Assembly (NCBI RefSeq): GCF_004210375.1
Contig: NC_134829.1
Location: 25,002,034-25,066,033, forward strand
Direction: 5' to 3'
From: Tachypleus tridentatus
Taxonomy: Eukaryota; Arthropoda; Merostomata; Xiphosura; Limulidae
Length of the DNA: 64,000 nucleotides
Shown: positions 12,490-24,826 of the stretch, piece by piece
Numbering within the stretch: the first letter of the stretch is position 1
How the letters are laid out: every line of letters begins with the position of its first letter
Position numbers and translations under genes: made by a program
Notes under the pieces: model-generated
The model's database searches: none
The model's input: the letters and a program-made list of their open reading frames with translations, nothing else
Told to the model about the DNA's origin: nothing

Positions 12490-15355
12490 TTAACGTTACT
12501 TTAATTTCGTTTTCTCTTGCATGATTCCTCCCCAAAACCCACACCAACATATACGTAATATAAGATCTTTAAAATATAAGTAGCTTAACGGAAGAAACAC
12601 TTTAGAACTTAGTTCCAAGCTTATGGTTATTGACATTGTATATTGTGTTTTCATAAGTTATATATTGTTTCTAAACTTATACAATATAAAACCACAAAGT
12701 TCTTTCTATTCTAACCGAAATCCGGAAAGCACTTCTACTCTCTCTACTCATGTCTAAAAACCCTTTCTCTATAACTCTTACTTCTATTAAGGATACCACA
12801 AAGAAATAACCTAAGAAATCCTTGGATGGTTACTGACTGTTCTCTAAGAACTGACTTTTATAGTAGACGTATGATGATCAAACGTTCTGCAGTGATGAAA
12901 ACTCTCCCCTTCAAACACTTTCTATTTGAAAAGTTATCCTACAGTGTCTTCTAATTCTGTAACACTTCGTTCTTAGATGAAATACTATTCAAATGTTACA
13001 TTCTATAATGGTTGTTTTTTAAATGTAACATCGTATAAGAAGCGATTTTTAAATATAATATCATAAGATGGTGACATTCTATAAGCGGTGATTCTAAGTT
13101 TAAATGACCATCTGGTAATTAAAGCTAAAGTCTGAATATTGAATGTTTAGTTACAATCATCAGGAAAAACTAAATAAAAGATTGAATGTCCTTTGTATAA
13201 CTGAATTTCAATTTTTGAAGAGGTATACCGGCACTTACAGTTTAATTCCTTGCTTGTACCTCAAGTGCTCGTCTTATGATCCAGTTCTGTGAATTTAAAA
13301 ACTACATTTTTGAATGAATGTCCAATGCTATTTAATCATGAACTTTTTGTCGTTAGAACAAATATGCTATCAAAGAATAAATGTTATTTGAACATGTATT
13401 GAATTTCCAGCTTTCTCTAGTTTGGAAAACACTTTGAGAATTCCAAAACTTATTTCGCTCATAATAATAACTGGTTATATTAAAGCCAAGGTATCTGTAT
13501 TAAGTTTTAACTTAACAAAGTTGTTGTTCTTCAGATCACTTTCAAGCATTAGCTTTATTGAAAGAATTCAAAAGATATTCATAAATGGAATGATCTAAAG
13601 ATATACTTCGATTATAAAAACTCTGCAACACAGCTTGTTTTCACAACAACATGGTACCTTATTCTTTACAGTTTAACTTTCACAAAATTTTAAAAGTTTT
13701 TAACATTACAATAGAAACTCAAGAAAACCTGCCATAGAGACTAGTGTAAGTGGCCATAGAAACTAGTGTGGGTGGCTGTCCTTCACTGTCAGAGTAACTG
13801 GGCGTCAAAGTCCCAAAATTAAAATGGTTTCTGTAATTTTTCACTTAATTTTCTGTTTTAGCGGGAATTTCACTATCGTAAGTCCATAAGTTTACTGCCG
13901 ACCTACCGGAAGATTTATAACTGAATATTTTAAATTATTTTATGAGTTTTTCTAAACGTGTGTGAAGAAAATGTCTTGTTCTAGAAAATTAATCGCTGTA
14001 TTAGCTCTCACGATTAAAATTTGCCAGTAAGTAGGAGTTTAACGTTTGCATATTCCTCAAATCTTTCTAGCTACAAAAAACGATTTTATAAACATTATTT
14101 AAACACTGTTTCTATATCATTGTAGGGACTTCAGAATACTACATTTGTTTACTATATAGCAAGATCTGTGTGGAGTGTATCATTTATTTCAGTTTTCGAA
14201 TAAGTAGTATGGCTTTAATACAATGGCATTGTAAAAACTTTTAGAAAAAACCGTTTCACTTTTTTTTCGCGAGTGCAAATAGGAGCAATTGTGTCAGTGA
14301 AATATGCAGATTTCTCGTGGATATATTTACTTTTCAGCCGCACGAGACTTCTTTCATCTTGCGTTCTCTTACGTCAACGAAGATTAAAGGTGTTAAAGTA
14401 TCGCATGCTGTGACTGCTAAACGCACCCCCCCCACCCTTCCCCCCCGACTTGTCTTTACGCCTCCTCTATTCATCATCAAGTTGCCTCTCAAACCTGGTA
14501 ATGCAGAACAGAATAAAAGTATAGAGGGCACTCTGACGTTTTGTCAGAACAGGTACAAACAACGCTGTCCTGTTAAGGGACAGTCTGTATATTGTTATCA
14601 GTTTTCTGCGCAAAGATTGAGAAATTATGTTATGTGTTTATTTGTAATAAACTGTTCTTTACTAAATACGAGTTTTCTAACAGGTTAGCTTCAGAGCTTG
14701 CTAAAGCCTTTCTGAGCTCACATCCTGGATGTAGACAAGGTTATAAATTAAAATTCATATTTTCACAAATGAATCCCATTGTTTGCGAGATAACGGATTT
14801 CAATAGCCGTTCAGATGCTGTACATTCGAATGAAAACTGGTAAACGTTCTGTAACTAAGCGAGTGGTTTTATCATACACAGATAATAGAGCAGAAATAGA
14901 AACATTAAGTAAAATAATTACATACTTTGTATTTTTTCTTTATTATACAATATTAGTTTTGTATTCATATCACCCTGGAGCTGATGAAAATATACATATA
15001 TTTACGTGCGCGCGCACGTGTGTGTGTGTGTCTGAAAAGAGATATAAAGTCCATGTAACAAGTGTATGTAAATATCACAGAGGTATGTTGTATTTAAATA
15101 ATTTATACGTTATATGTTATCATTTATAACATATCAACTTAGCTCATGGAGTCTGATATTTATAGAGAATATATGTGTGATATAGTATTCAAGTAAGATA
15201 AATGGTTTAAATATTTTCATTCTTGGCTCCAAAACAAGTTTCGAAGAAGATAAATGGGTTGAAACGCCATTTCAACTAAAACTTTGTATGTTTTTTTTTC
15301 TCAGCCAGCATGAAGAGTTCGAACAAAGGTCTCGTCGGAAGGGGCTGGTAAAACT
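12490..15355. other. Non-coding, minor repeats only
   Basis: A 22-base imperfect duplication (cata gagactagtgt) at about 13733-13775, C-rich tracts near 14425-14445 and a CG/TG run at 15005-15031 are all I see. The 123-codon frame at 14317 lacks any recognisable domain. Confidence 0.55.
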
Positions 15356-15361
15356 AACAAG

Positions 15362-15419
15362 GTTTACTTGAAATACCATTGTTTACTTGAAATACCATTG
15401 TTTACTTGAAATACCATTG
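15362..15419 (+). repeat. Three 19-bp direct repeats
   Basis: Three identical units of gtttacttgaaataccatt in tandem. Identity among units points to recent slippage. Confidence 0.9.
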
Positions 15420-16168
15420 TACACTATTTTGAGGGCAGTAGAACAGGGAGTTAATAGGAATAAAAATAAAACACAAATAACAGACAGTCTGTATATTAGA
15501 AATACAGATGTGATAATAATAAACTAGATATATATCAACAGGTTAGAGCATAGATAAGTAGATAAACAAGCACACGCGTATCACAGCACTCAGTAAACGA
15601 ATAGCTGAAATTCAAGGACGAGAAATGAAAGCGTTCTCCTAACCTTGGCCTCTACTGGAGCTAACCGTAAATATATTTAGTTGATATGTTAGTTTCAGAG
15701 TCCAGCGCTAGGTTGAAGGACCGATATGAGCATTGAAAGATAACAGAATCACCAGCCTCATAGGGAAAAAGAAAAACCTGATAGACCAATCGCACATAAG
15801 ATAGGAATTGCTATGGTCAGAGTGAAAATATAATTATTCGTTGTTTTTTTAATTAGTCAAATGATTTTAGGTTCACTTGTTTCTTCGAATTGTGATTGAT
15901 AAACGTCGATTACTTGACGTTTCCTTAAAATATTTATAAAAATATAACTATAACTGCTTACAAATACTTGTAGTTAGTGAATCAGTTTCTTCAGATTTAG
16001 GTAAGGAGTTAATTGAGTCTTATAGTTTTGCAACGTGTGCTTGTTATTACTTTTTAGAGAAAACTGAATAGTTAAAATTAATTTGTTTCAGTTTCGCAGA
16101 CGTGCGCGTTTACCTGTTATTGAATTATAACTAAACTATAAGTTTGTTGAAATGTATGAAGACATGTA

Positions 16169-16459
16169 TTGATTATTTGTTTGTTGTTGTTTTTTTTTAA
16201 TTTCGCACAAAGCTACTCGAGGATTATCTGTGCTAGCCGTCCCTAATTTAGCAGTGTAAGACTAGAGGGAAGGCAGCTAGTCATCACCACCCACCACTAA
16301 CTCTTGGGCTACTCTTTTACCAACGAATAGTGGGATTGACCGTCACTTCATAACGCCTCCACGGCTGAAAGGACGAGCATGTTTGGCGCGACGGGAATGC
16401 GAACCCGCGACTCTCAGATTACGAGTCTCACGCCTTAACACGCTTGGCCATGCCGGGCC
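16169..16459 (-). mobile_element. tRNA-derived SINE, family A, with target duplication
   Basis: Full inverted copy ending in cacgcttggccatgccgggc. The 11-base repeat gaagacatgta lies at 16158-16168 and 16460-16470. Confidence 0.92.
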
Positions 16460-16779
16460 GAAGACATGTAAGACCTTTGACGTGTGATCACACGTAAAAT
16501 TGAAATAGACGCATAGGTTCATTATGTAAATAAATCTAAGCTCACAGAATTGTAACTAAGTGTTTTGTCATCTGCGTTTCAACAGTTATGTGGGTCTATT
16601 GAAAGAAAAAAAATGAATCTGACATAATTCACTATGGCACGCATAGCTCCTTTAATATACTGAAATAACTTTAAATATACTAAAATGTAGGTACTATAAA
16701 GTACGTGTGGTTTCAGTCATTACCTTGTGTGGTCTTTCCGTGCAACACATTTCTTATAATTTATTTTTGTGTATTTCAG

Positions 16780-16916
16780 TTTCACACAGGTGTGTTTGTC
16801 TGAAAATGCAGACATTTCAGAGGATGTTTCAGAAATCAACTTTCCAGATGACTTAAGAATGATTCTCATAATATCTTACTGCATCAGAACTATATGTGAA
16901 AGAAAGTGAAATCAAG
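16780..16916 (+). other. Candidate upstream exon, possibly PRDM1 5' UTR
   Basis: A pyrimidine-rich acceptor (tttttgtgtatttcag) ends at 16779 and a strong donor (AAG then GTATGT) follows 16916, bounding 137 bases. One frame reads about 30 acidic residues (including ENADISEDVSE) and then stops before the donor, so it cannot be a straightforward internal coding exon. It could be a 5' UTR exon of PRDM1 3.6 kb upstream of the first coding exon. It could equally be a chance pair of splice motifs. Confidence 0.2.
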
Positions 16917-18392
16917 GTATGTAAATGTGACGCACAGTTTCTAAACGATCACGAATAACACACGTATTAATCTGTCAGCTTTCTTCAACAATCATGGTTA
17001 AAGGTTATAGGTGTTAAAAGAAGTGTTGAACACGTACTTGTGTTTACTCAGCAATAAACAATTCTTACGTATCTGTGCGGTTTGTTATTTTGGATCGCTA
17101 ACTGTTCCGTGCACATTAATGACGAAATAGTGCAGATTATTTATCAGTTACTCTTTATTTCAGTATGCTTATTGAATTGAAACACATTAGTAGCTCTCCA
17201 CAGCATGCTTAATGTGATAATTGGAACGTTAATTAATTTAATTCATTTATTTTCTGCTTAAGTCTTAAAGCATTAATAATAAATTAAGCACCAAATCTAT
17301 AACCAAATCGTTGTTACGAATATGATTAACTGCATAACACTCTCACCTTATCACAAAATGTGCTTAATTAAAGAACACGTTTTCTTAAGTGTACTTACGG
17401 TATACAACATGTTGTTTAAACCTCTCATATTTGTTTGAATATGATAAAGTTTTTGTCAGTGACTGAGGTAAGCTGACACAGACCAATGAGAGTGATAAAA
17501 AGTAGAAACTTTTAGTTTAAAGGAAATATAGGCGTTCAAAAGTGGAGATGTTAGCCGTAAACAAAAGTCCTATTTTATATCAAAGATTACACTTTTCTTA
17601 AAGAATGCTGTTTCACACGAGGTGAGAATACACATGTTATTATGGATTATATATGGCGCGGTTTCTAAGCGCGCTTAACAAGTAAGAAGGCGGATAGAAC
17701 AATTAATTTAATTATGACTTAAAAGAACAGAAAAACACAAAAATATGTTTAATTATGTAACAGTGATAACACAACACCTTGACTAGCTGAGAACCTCTGG
17801 CTCGCACCTTCATAATACCATTACAGAAAGTTAACAAAGATAACACAAGATCATCTGTGAAGGAGGGCATCTCAACCATTTCTATAATTAAATAAACAAC
17901 AAAAACGACACATAAAACCCAAGTTTACACTTACTTGCAATGGTTACGAACTCGGCAGAATGTTTTATATAATTTACCCAGCTTAGCCATTGATAATTTA
18001 CAATGAAGATTTCTGGAAAAGTTGCTGGTTATGATGCAGAATTTGACTCCATGGACGGCAGGGAAGAAGAAGGAAGGGGATTACATATAATTCATTCATA
18101 TATTTATATATCCATACATTTATATGTCAACTCATTTATATATCCACACATATATATCGTATGTTGCGAAACAGTTTTTTCACATCAGACAAGATAAAAT
18201 ACATAAACATGAAATATTTCACTTTTAACATTTTCTCTTTGATGACGTGTGTAAATCAGAAAGAACCAAACACATATTTAAACTTATTGTTATGTATATA
18301 TTGTCCTCGCTAATCAAATAAGTGTATTATAACACTTTCCTTTTTCAAGTTATTGTGAACGACCACAGGAACGGCGTGCGCTAATACACACA

Positions 18393-19425
18393 ATAGTTAA
18401 AGCACTATAATGTACTGTTATCTTACCTTAGTTAAAGCACTATAATGTACTGTTATCTTACCTAAGTTAAAGCACTATAATGTATTGTTATCTTACCTTA
18501 GTTAAAGCACTATAATGTACTGTTATCTTACCTTAGTTAAAGCACTATAATGTATTGTTATCTTACCTTAGTTAAACACTATAATGTACTGTTATCTTAC
18601 CTTAGTTAAAGCACTATAATGTATTGTTATCTTACCTTAGTTAAACACTATAATGTATTGTTATTTTACCTTAGTTAAACACTATAATGTACTGTTATCT
18701 TACCTTAGTTAAACACTATAATGTACTGTTATCTTACGTTAGTTAAACACTATAATGTATTGTTATCTTACCTTAGTTAAACACTATAGTGTATTGTTAT
18801 CTTACCTTAGTTAAACACTATAATGTACTGTTATCTTACCTTAGTTAAACACTATAATGTACTGTTATCTTACCTTAGTTAAAGCACTATAATGTATTGT
18901 TATCTTACCTTAGTTAAACACTATAATGTACTGTTATCTTACCTTAGTTAAACACTATAATGTACTGTTATTTTACCTTAGTTAAAGACTATAATGTACT
19001 GTTATCTTACCTTAGTTAAAGCACTATAATGTACTGTTATCTTACCTTAGTTAATCACTATAATGTACTGTTATCTTACCTTAGTTAAACACTATAATGT
19101 ACTGTTATCTTACCTTAGTTAAAGCACTATAATTTATTGTTATCTTACCTTAGTTAAAGCACTATAATGTATTGTTATCTTACCTTAGTTAAACACTATA
19201 ATGTACTGTTATCTTACCTTAGTTAAACACTATAATGTACTGTTATTTTACCTTAGTTAAAGACTATAATGTACTGTTATCTTACCTTAGTTAAAGCACT
19301 ATAATGTACTGTTATCTTACCTTAGTTAATCACTATAATGTACTGTTATCTTACCTTAGTTAAACACTATAATGTACTGTTATCTTACCTTAGTTAAAGC
19401 ACTATAATGTACTGTTATCTTACCT
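18393..19425 (+). repeat. Minisatellite, about 30 units of 34-35 bp with a higher-order period
   Basis: Units alternate between a 35-base form (ttagttaaagcactataatg core) and a 34-base form lacking one G, each ending ttatcttacc. A distinctive series of variants (ttattttacc, then gttaaagact, then gttaatcact) recurs 275 bases later, at 18981 and 19256, showing duplication of an eight-unit block. It lies 1.1 kb before the first visible PRDM1 coding exon. Confidence 0.97.
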
Positions 19426-20518
19426 CAGATACATTTAATTACAATTAAATTATTTTCACCTTTTGAACGTAACTGATATTTAAGATTGGACTCGGTGTTC
19501 TTCAGGGAATCTTCTGTCAATGTACAGAGTAGTTGATACCATCAATGAGACGTTGCTAAAGAGATGGAGCTAAAACATGATCAAGTTCATGTTGCAACTG
19601 AACGGTTCATAAGCCGGTCTCTAAATGAGTAAGGTCGGGACATCAGGGCGGACTCTCGGTGATCGGTCAGGGACGTTATGTACAGTCTAGCTGAGAGCAC
19701 GAGACGGGTGTTACCGGAACCCTTCACTCAGTTTCTCCTTGTATCATTGGCAATCGAGTAACGCTTCTTCGCTCCTACCAGTCGTGTTTATTGAGATAAG
19801 ACGGCGCTTCGCTTCTGTATCGTTTAGGCATTCTTAATGAAATATGAACTCACATATATCTAGCAAAGTTTAAGTTGTGCTAGCACTGTTAGCAACTTAC
19901 TTTATAACAGCAAATGCCTGTTTTTGGAACTAATGCGTTATCTCTAATCTTAGACTGTTAAATAAACAATCAGCGACTCAGCTCCCAGCACATTCATTGA
20001 GATGAAATATTGGTTTGGAGAAAGTTCCGTGACTGCTGCGTATCTAACTGTGAGATATTTACTATGAAGTTTCTTAAAATCGTCTTTAACAGCAAGTTGG
20101 GTTGATGTGTATTTCTAAAAAAGAACAACTTTGAAGTTTTTATTTATTACTATTTTGTTTTTTTTTAACCGATCTACCTGTTTCCTGTAAATAATTAGTT
20201 ATAAGAGCTTAAACTTATAACATATTTTGTAAGCTTCAGTCCAATTTTATGAAATCATCTTAAAGACAATTCTCATTATTGTTAAGTTGACTGGTAAGTA
20301 ATTTTCCTTGGCGTCAAAGTAAAACATACATTAATCGCCATCTAGGAAAATAAAAGTAACAAGCTGCAAAAAACAAGGTTAAACAGTGTTGAGGTGCGCC
20401 TGGGAAAACCGTTCATCACACTAAAAATCAAAATATACTAATATGATTTTTTAATATTCACAGCTTCTTCAAATGATTCTTCTTCAACAATCATTACTTT
20501 ACTTTTCAGAACCGTAGG

Positions 20519-20683
20519 ATGGAAGATGGCGGCTGGGACATTAGTAACATAAAGGAGCGAGATTTTGAACAGTTAGGTGTGTACCTGGTTCCCGACCAAC
20601 CATGTGACAAGGACTGTTCTAATAAGGCTGAGACAAGCCTTCCTCGAAATTTGGCTCTTAAGCCTTCCCAGATGCTTACCGAC
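20519..20683 (+). CDS. PRDM1: PRDM1/Blimp-1, first visible coding exon (residues 1-55)
   Basis: This exon encodes the acidic N-terminal leader of PRDM1 and the first strand of its PR/SET domain. An acceptor (cttttcag) ends at 20509 and the ATG follows nine bases later. The donor after 20683 reads GTGAGT and leaves phase 0. The segment around residues 39-47 (TSLPRNLAL) matches the conserved entry to the PR domain in vertebrate PRDM1, whose corresponding piece reads ASLPRNLLF. Upstream of that, the stretch of acidic and aromatic residues resembles the vertebrate leader in spacing. No stop occurs between the acceptor and this ATG in frame, so translation could begin in an earlier exon; I chose this ATG because the vertebrate protein has equivalent internal methionines here. 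The next coding exon joins in frame after a 7.5-kb intron. Confidence 0.8.
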
Positions 20684-20810
20684 GTGAGTATTTGTTGGTT
20701 TAGCTACAAGGAAATAAACGTGTACAGTGATAGAACACATCATATCACGATAACGACCAGGCTTGGTTTATTTTTATAATTCATATTATTAGTTGCATCT
20801 ATTACTAAAA

Positions 20811-20927
20811 CTTTACGGTTTATTAGTGTCCAGTGTTTGTAGTTAAGCGACACTTTACGGTTTATTAGTGTCCAGTATTTGTAGTTAAGCAACACTTTAC
20901 GGTTTATTAGTGCCCAGTGTTTGAAAC
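20811..20927 (+). repeat. Tandem repeat, 42 bp, nearly three units
   Basis: Starts of ctttacggtttattagtg at 20811, 20853 and 20895. It lies just inside the first visible PRDM1 intron, 130 bases after the donor, and is followed by a family C fragment. Confidence 0.9.
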
Positions 20928-20934
20928 AAATATG

Positions 20935-21022
20935 TGTGTTTGTTTGTAGTTAAGCATAAAGCTACACAAAGGACTCTGTGCTCTGCCCACCACGGGTATT
21001 GAAACCCGGTTCCTAGCGTTGT
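20935..21022 (-). mobile_element. SINE family C, truncated
   Basis: Shows the reverse-complemented body (ctctgcccaccacgggta), the B-box region (GAAACCCGG) and then ends at agcgttgtaagt. The outer head is missing. Confidence 0.65.
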
Positions 21023-21247
21023 AAGTAATAAGTAAATATTTATGCAATCAGTTATTTTATCATATTAAATGATAGCAATGTACATTTTTTATCGAGTACT
21101 AGATTATTGTTATTTATACAATGATCTTTCAAATGACACGGAAAATTTTATTTCACTGAAAAATAGTTCACGGATATTATAATTACAGCACATTCTGTAT
21201 TTTTACAGCTTTCCTTACGCTTGCGTTATATGAGGGGTAATACTGGT

Positions 21248-21521
21248 TTGGTTTGTTTTGAATTTCGCACAAAGCTACTCGAGGGCTATCTGCGCTAGCC
21301 GTCCCTAATTTAGCAGTGTAAGACTACAGGGAAGGCAGCTAGTCATCACCACTCACCGCCAACTCTTGGACTACTTTTTTACTAATGAATAGTGGGATTG
21401 ACTGTCACATTATAACGCCCACACGGCTGAAAAGGCGAGCATATTTGGTGCGACAGGGATTCGAATCTGCAACCCTCAGATTACGAGTGGAGTACCTTAT
21501 ATACCTGGCCATGCTGTGCCA
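21248..21521 (-). mobile_element. tRNA-derived SINE, family A
   Basis: Full-length inverted copy with a few changes in the head (atacctggccatgctgtgcc). It lies directly beside a second, older copy at 21537. Confidence 0.9.
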
Positions 21522-21536
21522 GGGTGGTAATGTATG

Positions 21537-21778
21537 TTTGGTTTAGTTTCAATTTTGAGCAAAGCTACATAAGAACTCTCTGCGCTAGCCGTCCCTAATT
21601 TATTAGTGAAAGAATAAAGGAAAGGCATCTAGTCATCACCATCCACCGCCAACTCTTGGACTATTATTTTATCAACATTGGAATTGACCGTAACTTTATA
21701 AAGCCCCCACGGCTGAAAGGGCGTTTGGTGGGACTGAGATTCGCGACTTGCAGATTGCAAGATGAGTGCCCTAATCAT
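21537..21778 (-). mobile_element. tRNA-derived SINE, family A, older copy
   Basis: Same orientation as its neighbour and 15 bases away. More diverged, with several small deletions (for example around 21675 and 21725), and the tRNA-like head is almost lost. Confidence 0.8.
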
Positions 21779-22205
21779 CTCATCACATAAGGTCCTATGT
21801 GACATATATTTAATGATACAACAAACAGAAATAAAACTCAATTTACTATTACAAACGTCTTTTGTTAGTGTCAAACCAAGTCAGTTTACAAGTGACTGTA
21901 GCGTCATTGTTTGTTTCACACATAAAAAATACACACCAACTGGATAAATAGTATTGAACTACAATTACCAAAATTAACTCGAATCTTATTTGTAAGTTCA
22001 GTTACGTATGTATATTTTACGCCACTGTAATGGAAATATTCCTGTAATTTTAATCTCCACTAAGGCTATTACCCATTCATACTTTGTTCTTCCACACTGA
22101 CTAAAAAAATATTTTTGTAGATTTGAGTCACATGTTAACTAAACAATAATAATTCTCTTCATTGTTATCCCTCACTGACTAAAACATATATACATATATA
22201 TCTTT

Positions 22206-22490
22206 AATTTGAGTCCAACACTAACCAGAAATATTATTTTTAAAGATTTGAGTCCAACACTAACCAGGAATATTATTTGTATAGATTTGAGTCCAACTAA
22301 CCAGGGAAATTATTTTTATAGATTTGAGTCCAACATTAATCAGGAATATTATTTTTATAGATTTGAGTCCAACACTAACCAGGAATATTATTTGTATAAA
22401 TTTGAGTCCAACACTAACCAGGAATATTATTTGTATAGATTTGAGGCCAACACTAACCAGGGAAATTATTTTTATAGATTTGCTTCCCAC
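22206..22490 (+). repeat. Minisatellite, about seven units of 39 bp
   Basis: Units of tttgagtccaacactaacca ggaatattatttttata with variation ggaat/ggaaa and one unit shortened by three bases. Short frames on both strands are by-products. A family B SINE follows at 22519. Confidence 0.93.
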
Positions 22491-22518
22491 ACTAACTGAA
22501 ACAAATTAGTTAGATTTG

Positions 22519-22640
22519 TGCTCCCCGCTAGTACAGCGGTATGTCTCTGGATTTACAACGCTAAAATCAGGGTTCGATTCCCCTCGGTGGGCTAAGCGAA
22601 TAGCCCTTTGTGGCTTTGCTATACGAAAAACACACACACT
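22519..22640 (+). mobile_element. tRNA-derived SINE, family B, best copy in the window
   Basis: Complete, from tgctccccgctagtacagcg through the B box (GGTTCGATTCCCC) to gctttgctatacgaaaaaca. Flanked by ttagatttg at 22510-22518 and 22641-22649. Confidence 0.88.
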
Positions 22641-23496
22641 TTAGATTTGAATTCCTTAGTAAATAACATAATTAGTTCTCTATATTTGAATCACTAATTA
22701 ATTAACAAAAATGTTTTACTAGATTTCAAGCACTTATTAATTAGCAAAATTATTTCTCTAGAGTTAATTTGTACAACTACAGTCAACTGCATAACTCCCA
22801 GAACGACTGAGTCGTAAAAAAAAAATTGAAATTCCCTTCGAGATTTCATAAATTGTTCGTCAGGCTTTAATTAGGTAACCTTTACTCTTTACGAATATCG
22901 TACATAAAAATTTGTTCAAAGTACTGTTAGTCCAGACATGCGTTACACGAGCCACACTGACACAGTTATACGATAAATACCCACATGGGCCTAGTGTCAA
23001 TGACATTTGTCTCAAGTGCAGAGCAAAGCGATACGAGTTTCAAGGCTAAGCTAAGACTTTGGTGTTTTTGTTTTATTGCATGTTATGAAATGAAGGAAAT
23101 TGAAGTAAACTGTGATCTTGAACAGGTGACAAAGTTCAGGGATTCGCGTCCGTTCAACTTTCTCTTCCACATAAACCTTGATAGTAATTTATCCATGTGC
23201 TCTGATAACACTTCTCGATAGCGGGGCTTGTACGAAAAGGTTATGGTTGTGCAAGAGAGAAGGGGAGATAAAAAGGATAAGTAGTGCTATCAGTTAATCC
23301 ACTTAAAAAAACTAAGCCCTTACATAGAAAGTGCAAGTAAATAGTATTATACATAAATTAACGTTAGCTTCTTATTAAAGGAAAGATACCTGCATAGATC
23401 AGAGCTGAAAATTAACCCAGTAATGATTATAATTAATTTGATATACTATTCTCACTTTTAATGACAAGAATGCATTGATTAATCAGTATGGTACCC

Positions 23497-23610
23497 TGTA
23501 TCTCAAGACGGCTGGTATGGGTGTTAAAACTTTTATTAAAATAAAGTGGAGAATTCTCCACTTTATTTTAATTAAAGTTTTAACACCCATACCAGCCGTC
23601 TTGAGATACA
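23497..23610. repeat. Near-perfect 114-bp palindrome
   Basis: Two 57-base arms meet at gaattc (23551-23556) with no spacer; the outer ends are tgtatctcaagacggctggt and its complement. I find one mismatched pair (ttttatt versus ttaatt). It lies in the first visible PRDM1 intron and could extrude a cruciform. Confidence 0.97.
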
Positions 23611-23682
23611 TTGTTACTTCAAACTAACAAAATTAACCTGAAGATAAAAAAAAAAACCCTGCACATTATCCTCAGTATATAT

Positions 23683-23910
23683 ACGGCCCGGCATGGCCAG
23701 GTGGTTAAGGCACTCGACTCGTAATCCGAGGGTGGCGAGTTCGAACTCCCGTCGTACCAAACGTGCTCGCTCTTTCAGCCGTGGGGGCGTTATAATGTGA
23801 CGGTCAATCCCATTATTCGTTGATAAAAGAGTAGCCCAAGAGATGGCGGTGGGTGGTGATGACTAGCTGTCTTCCCTCTAGTCTTACACTGCTAAATTAG
23901 GGACGAATCG
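23683..23910 (+). mobile_element. tRNA-derived SINE, family A, 3'-truncated
   Basis: Head and central blocks are intact (ggcccggcatggccaggtgg), but the copy stops at aattagggacga and lacks the last 40 bases. Confidence 0.88.
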
Positions 23911-24047
23911 TCGCATATTTAACATTTATTATCTTATAGCGTCTATGAACAGATTCCATGTTGAAAAGACACGGCAAACGATGTAGGGCGGGAGCGAAAT
24001 AGACTATTCTACTGAAAGTAAGATTAATATAACATATGTATGATGGC

Positions 24048-24155
24048 CCAGCGTTAAGTCTGATGGCTGAGAATGCTAAAACCTAGGTTTTGATACCGGC
24101 GTTTGGCACAGCACAACCAGCCCATTAAGCAGGTTTGTGTTTAACAACAAATAAA
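24048..24155 (+). mobile_element. SINE family C, diverged
   Basis: Recognised from gctgagaatgctaaaacc, the B-box-like TTTTGATACC and the end gtttgtgtttaacaacaaat. Many substitutions. Confidence 0.5.
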
Positions 24156-24546
24156 TTTATTCAATGTTGCTTTCATAGGAAGTTTGTTAATTAACTCATC
24201 TGCCCACTGTTGTCAGGCCCTACTACGATAAGTCTAGGACTTTAGTAAAGATAACGCTTACGTCATTAATTTTATTCAAACTAATATATGGCCAAAATAT
24301 GTAAATGTGTATTATCCTAGGAAGTTTTTCAGAGGGTAAATAGTGATTTATAAAACAATTTTAGTAATGAAGCTGAACGCTTTAGATAAAACATTTTAAC
24401 ACTAAATACTATAAGAGAATGTTATAAACTTCTTAAGACCTTCAGTATAAGAAGCGATATTATTTATTTCCTTTGTAATAAGTCTTATGTCTCCAGTTTT
24501 TAGACCGTATGTTATTCTGCGGATTCTTGAATTGCTAATATAATTC

Positions 24547-24826
24547 AGTGCTCGGCATGGCCAGGTGGGTTAAGGCGTGTGACTCGTCATCTGAGGGTCG
24601 CGGGTTCGAATCCCGGCCACACCAAACTTGCTCGCCATTTCAGCCATGGGGGCGTTATAATGTGACAGTCAATCCCACTATTCGTTGGTAAAAGAGTAGC
24701 CTAAGAGTTGGCGGTGGGTGGTGATGACTAGTTGCTTTCCTTCTAGTCTTACACTGCTAAATTAGGGACGGATAGCGCAGATAGCCCTCGAGTAGCTTTG
24801 TGTGAAATTAAAACAAAACAAAACAA
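24547..24826 (+). mobile_element. tRNA-derived SINE, family A, with target duplication
   Basis: Full-length copy with intact B box (GGGTTCGAATCCC) and an A/C tail, flanked by the 13-base repeat gctaatataattc at 24534-24546 and 24827-24839. Confidence 0.93.

Noticed and set aside
14317-14688. 123-codon frame
   Set aside because: Contains a C homopolymer-derived proline stretch, and no recognisable domain or conserved motif was seen.
18393-19425. CRISPR-like array
   Set aside because: Units are contiguous, with no unique spacers, in a eukaryotic setting.
22209-22509. Repeat-containing frames on both strands
   Set aside because: They come from the 39-bp tandem array.
23683-23760. Functional tRNA gene
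   Set aside because: The tRNA-like segment is the head of a SINE that continues into the family A body; the acceptor stem does not pair well.
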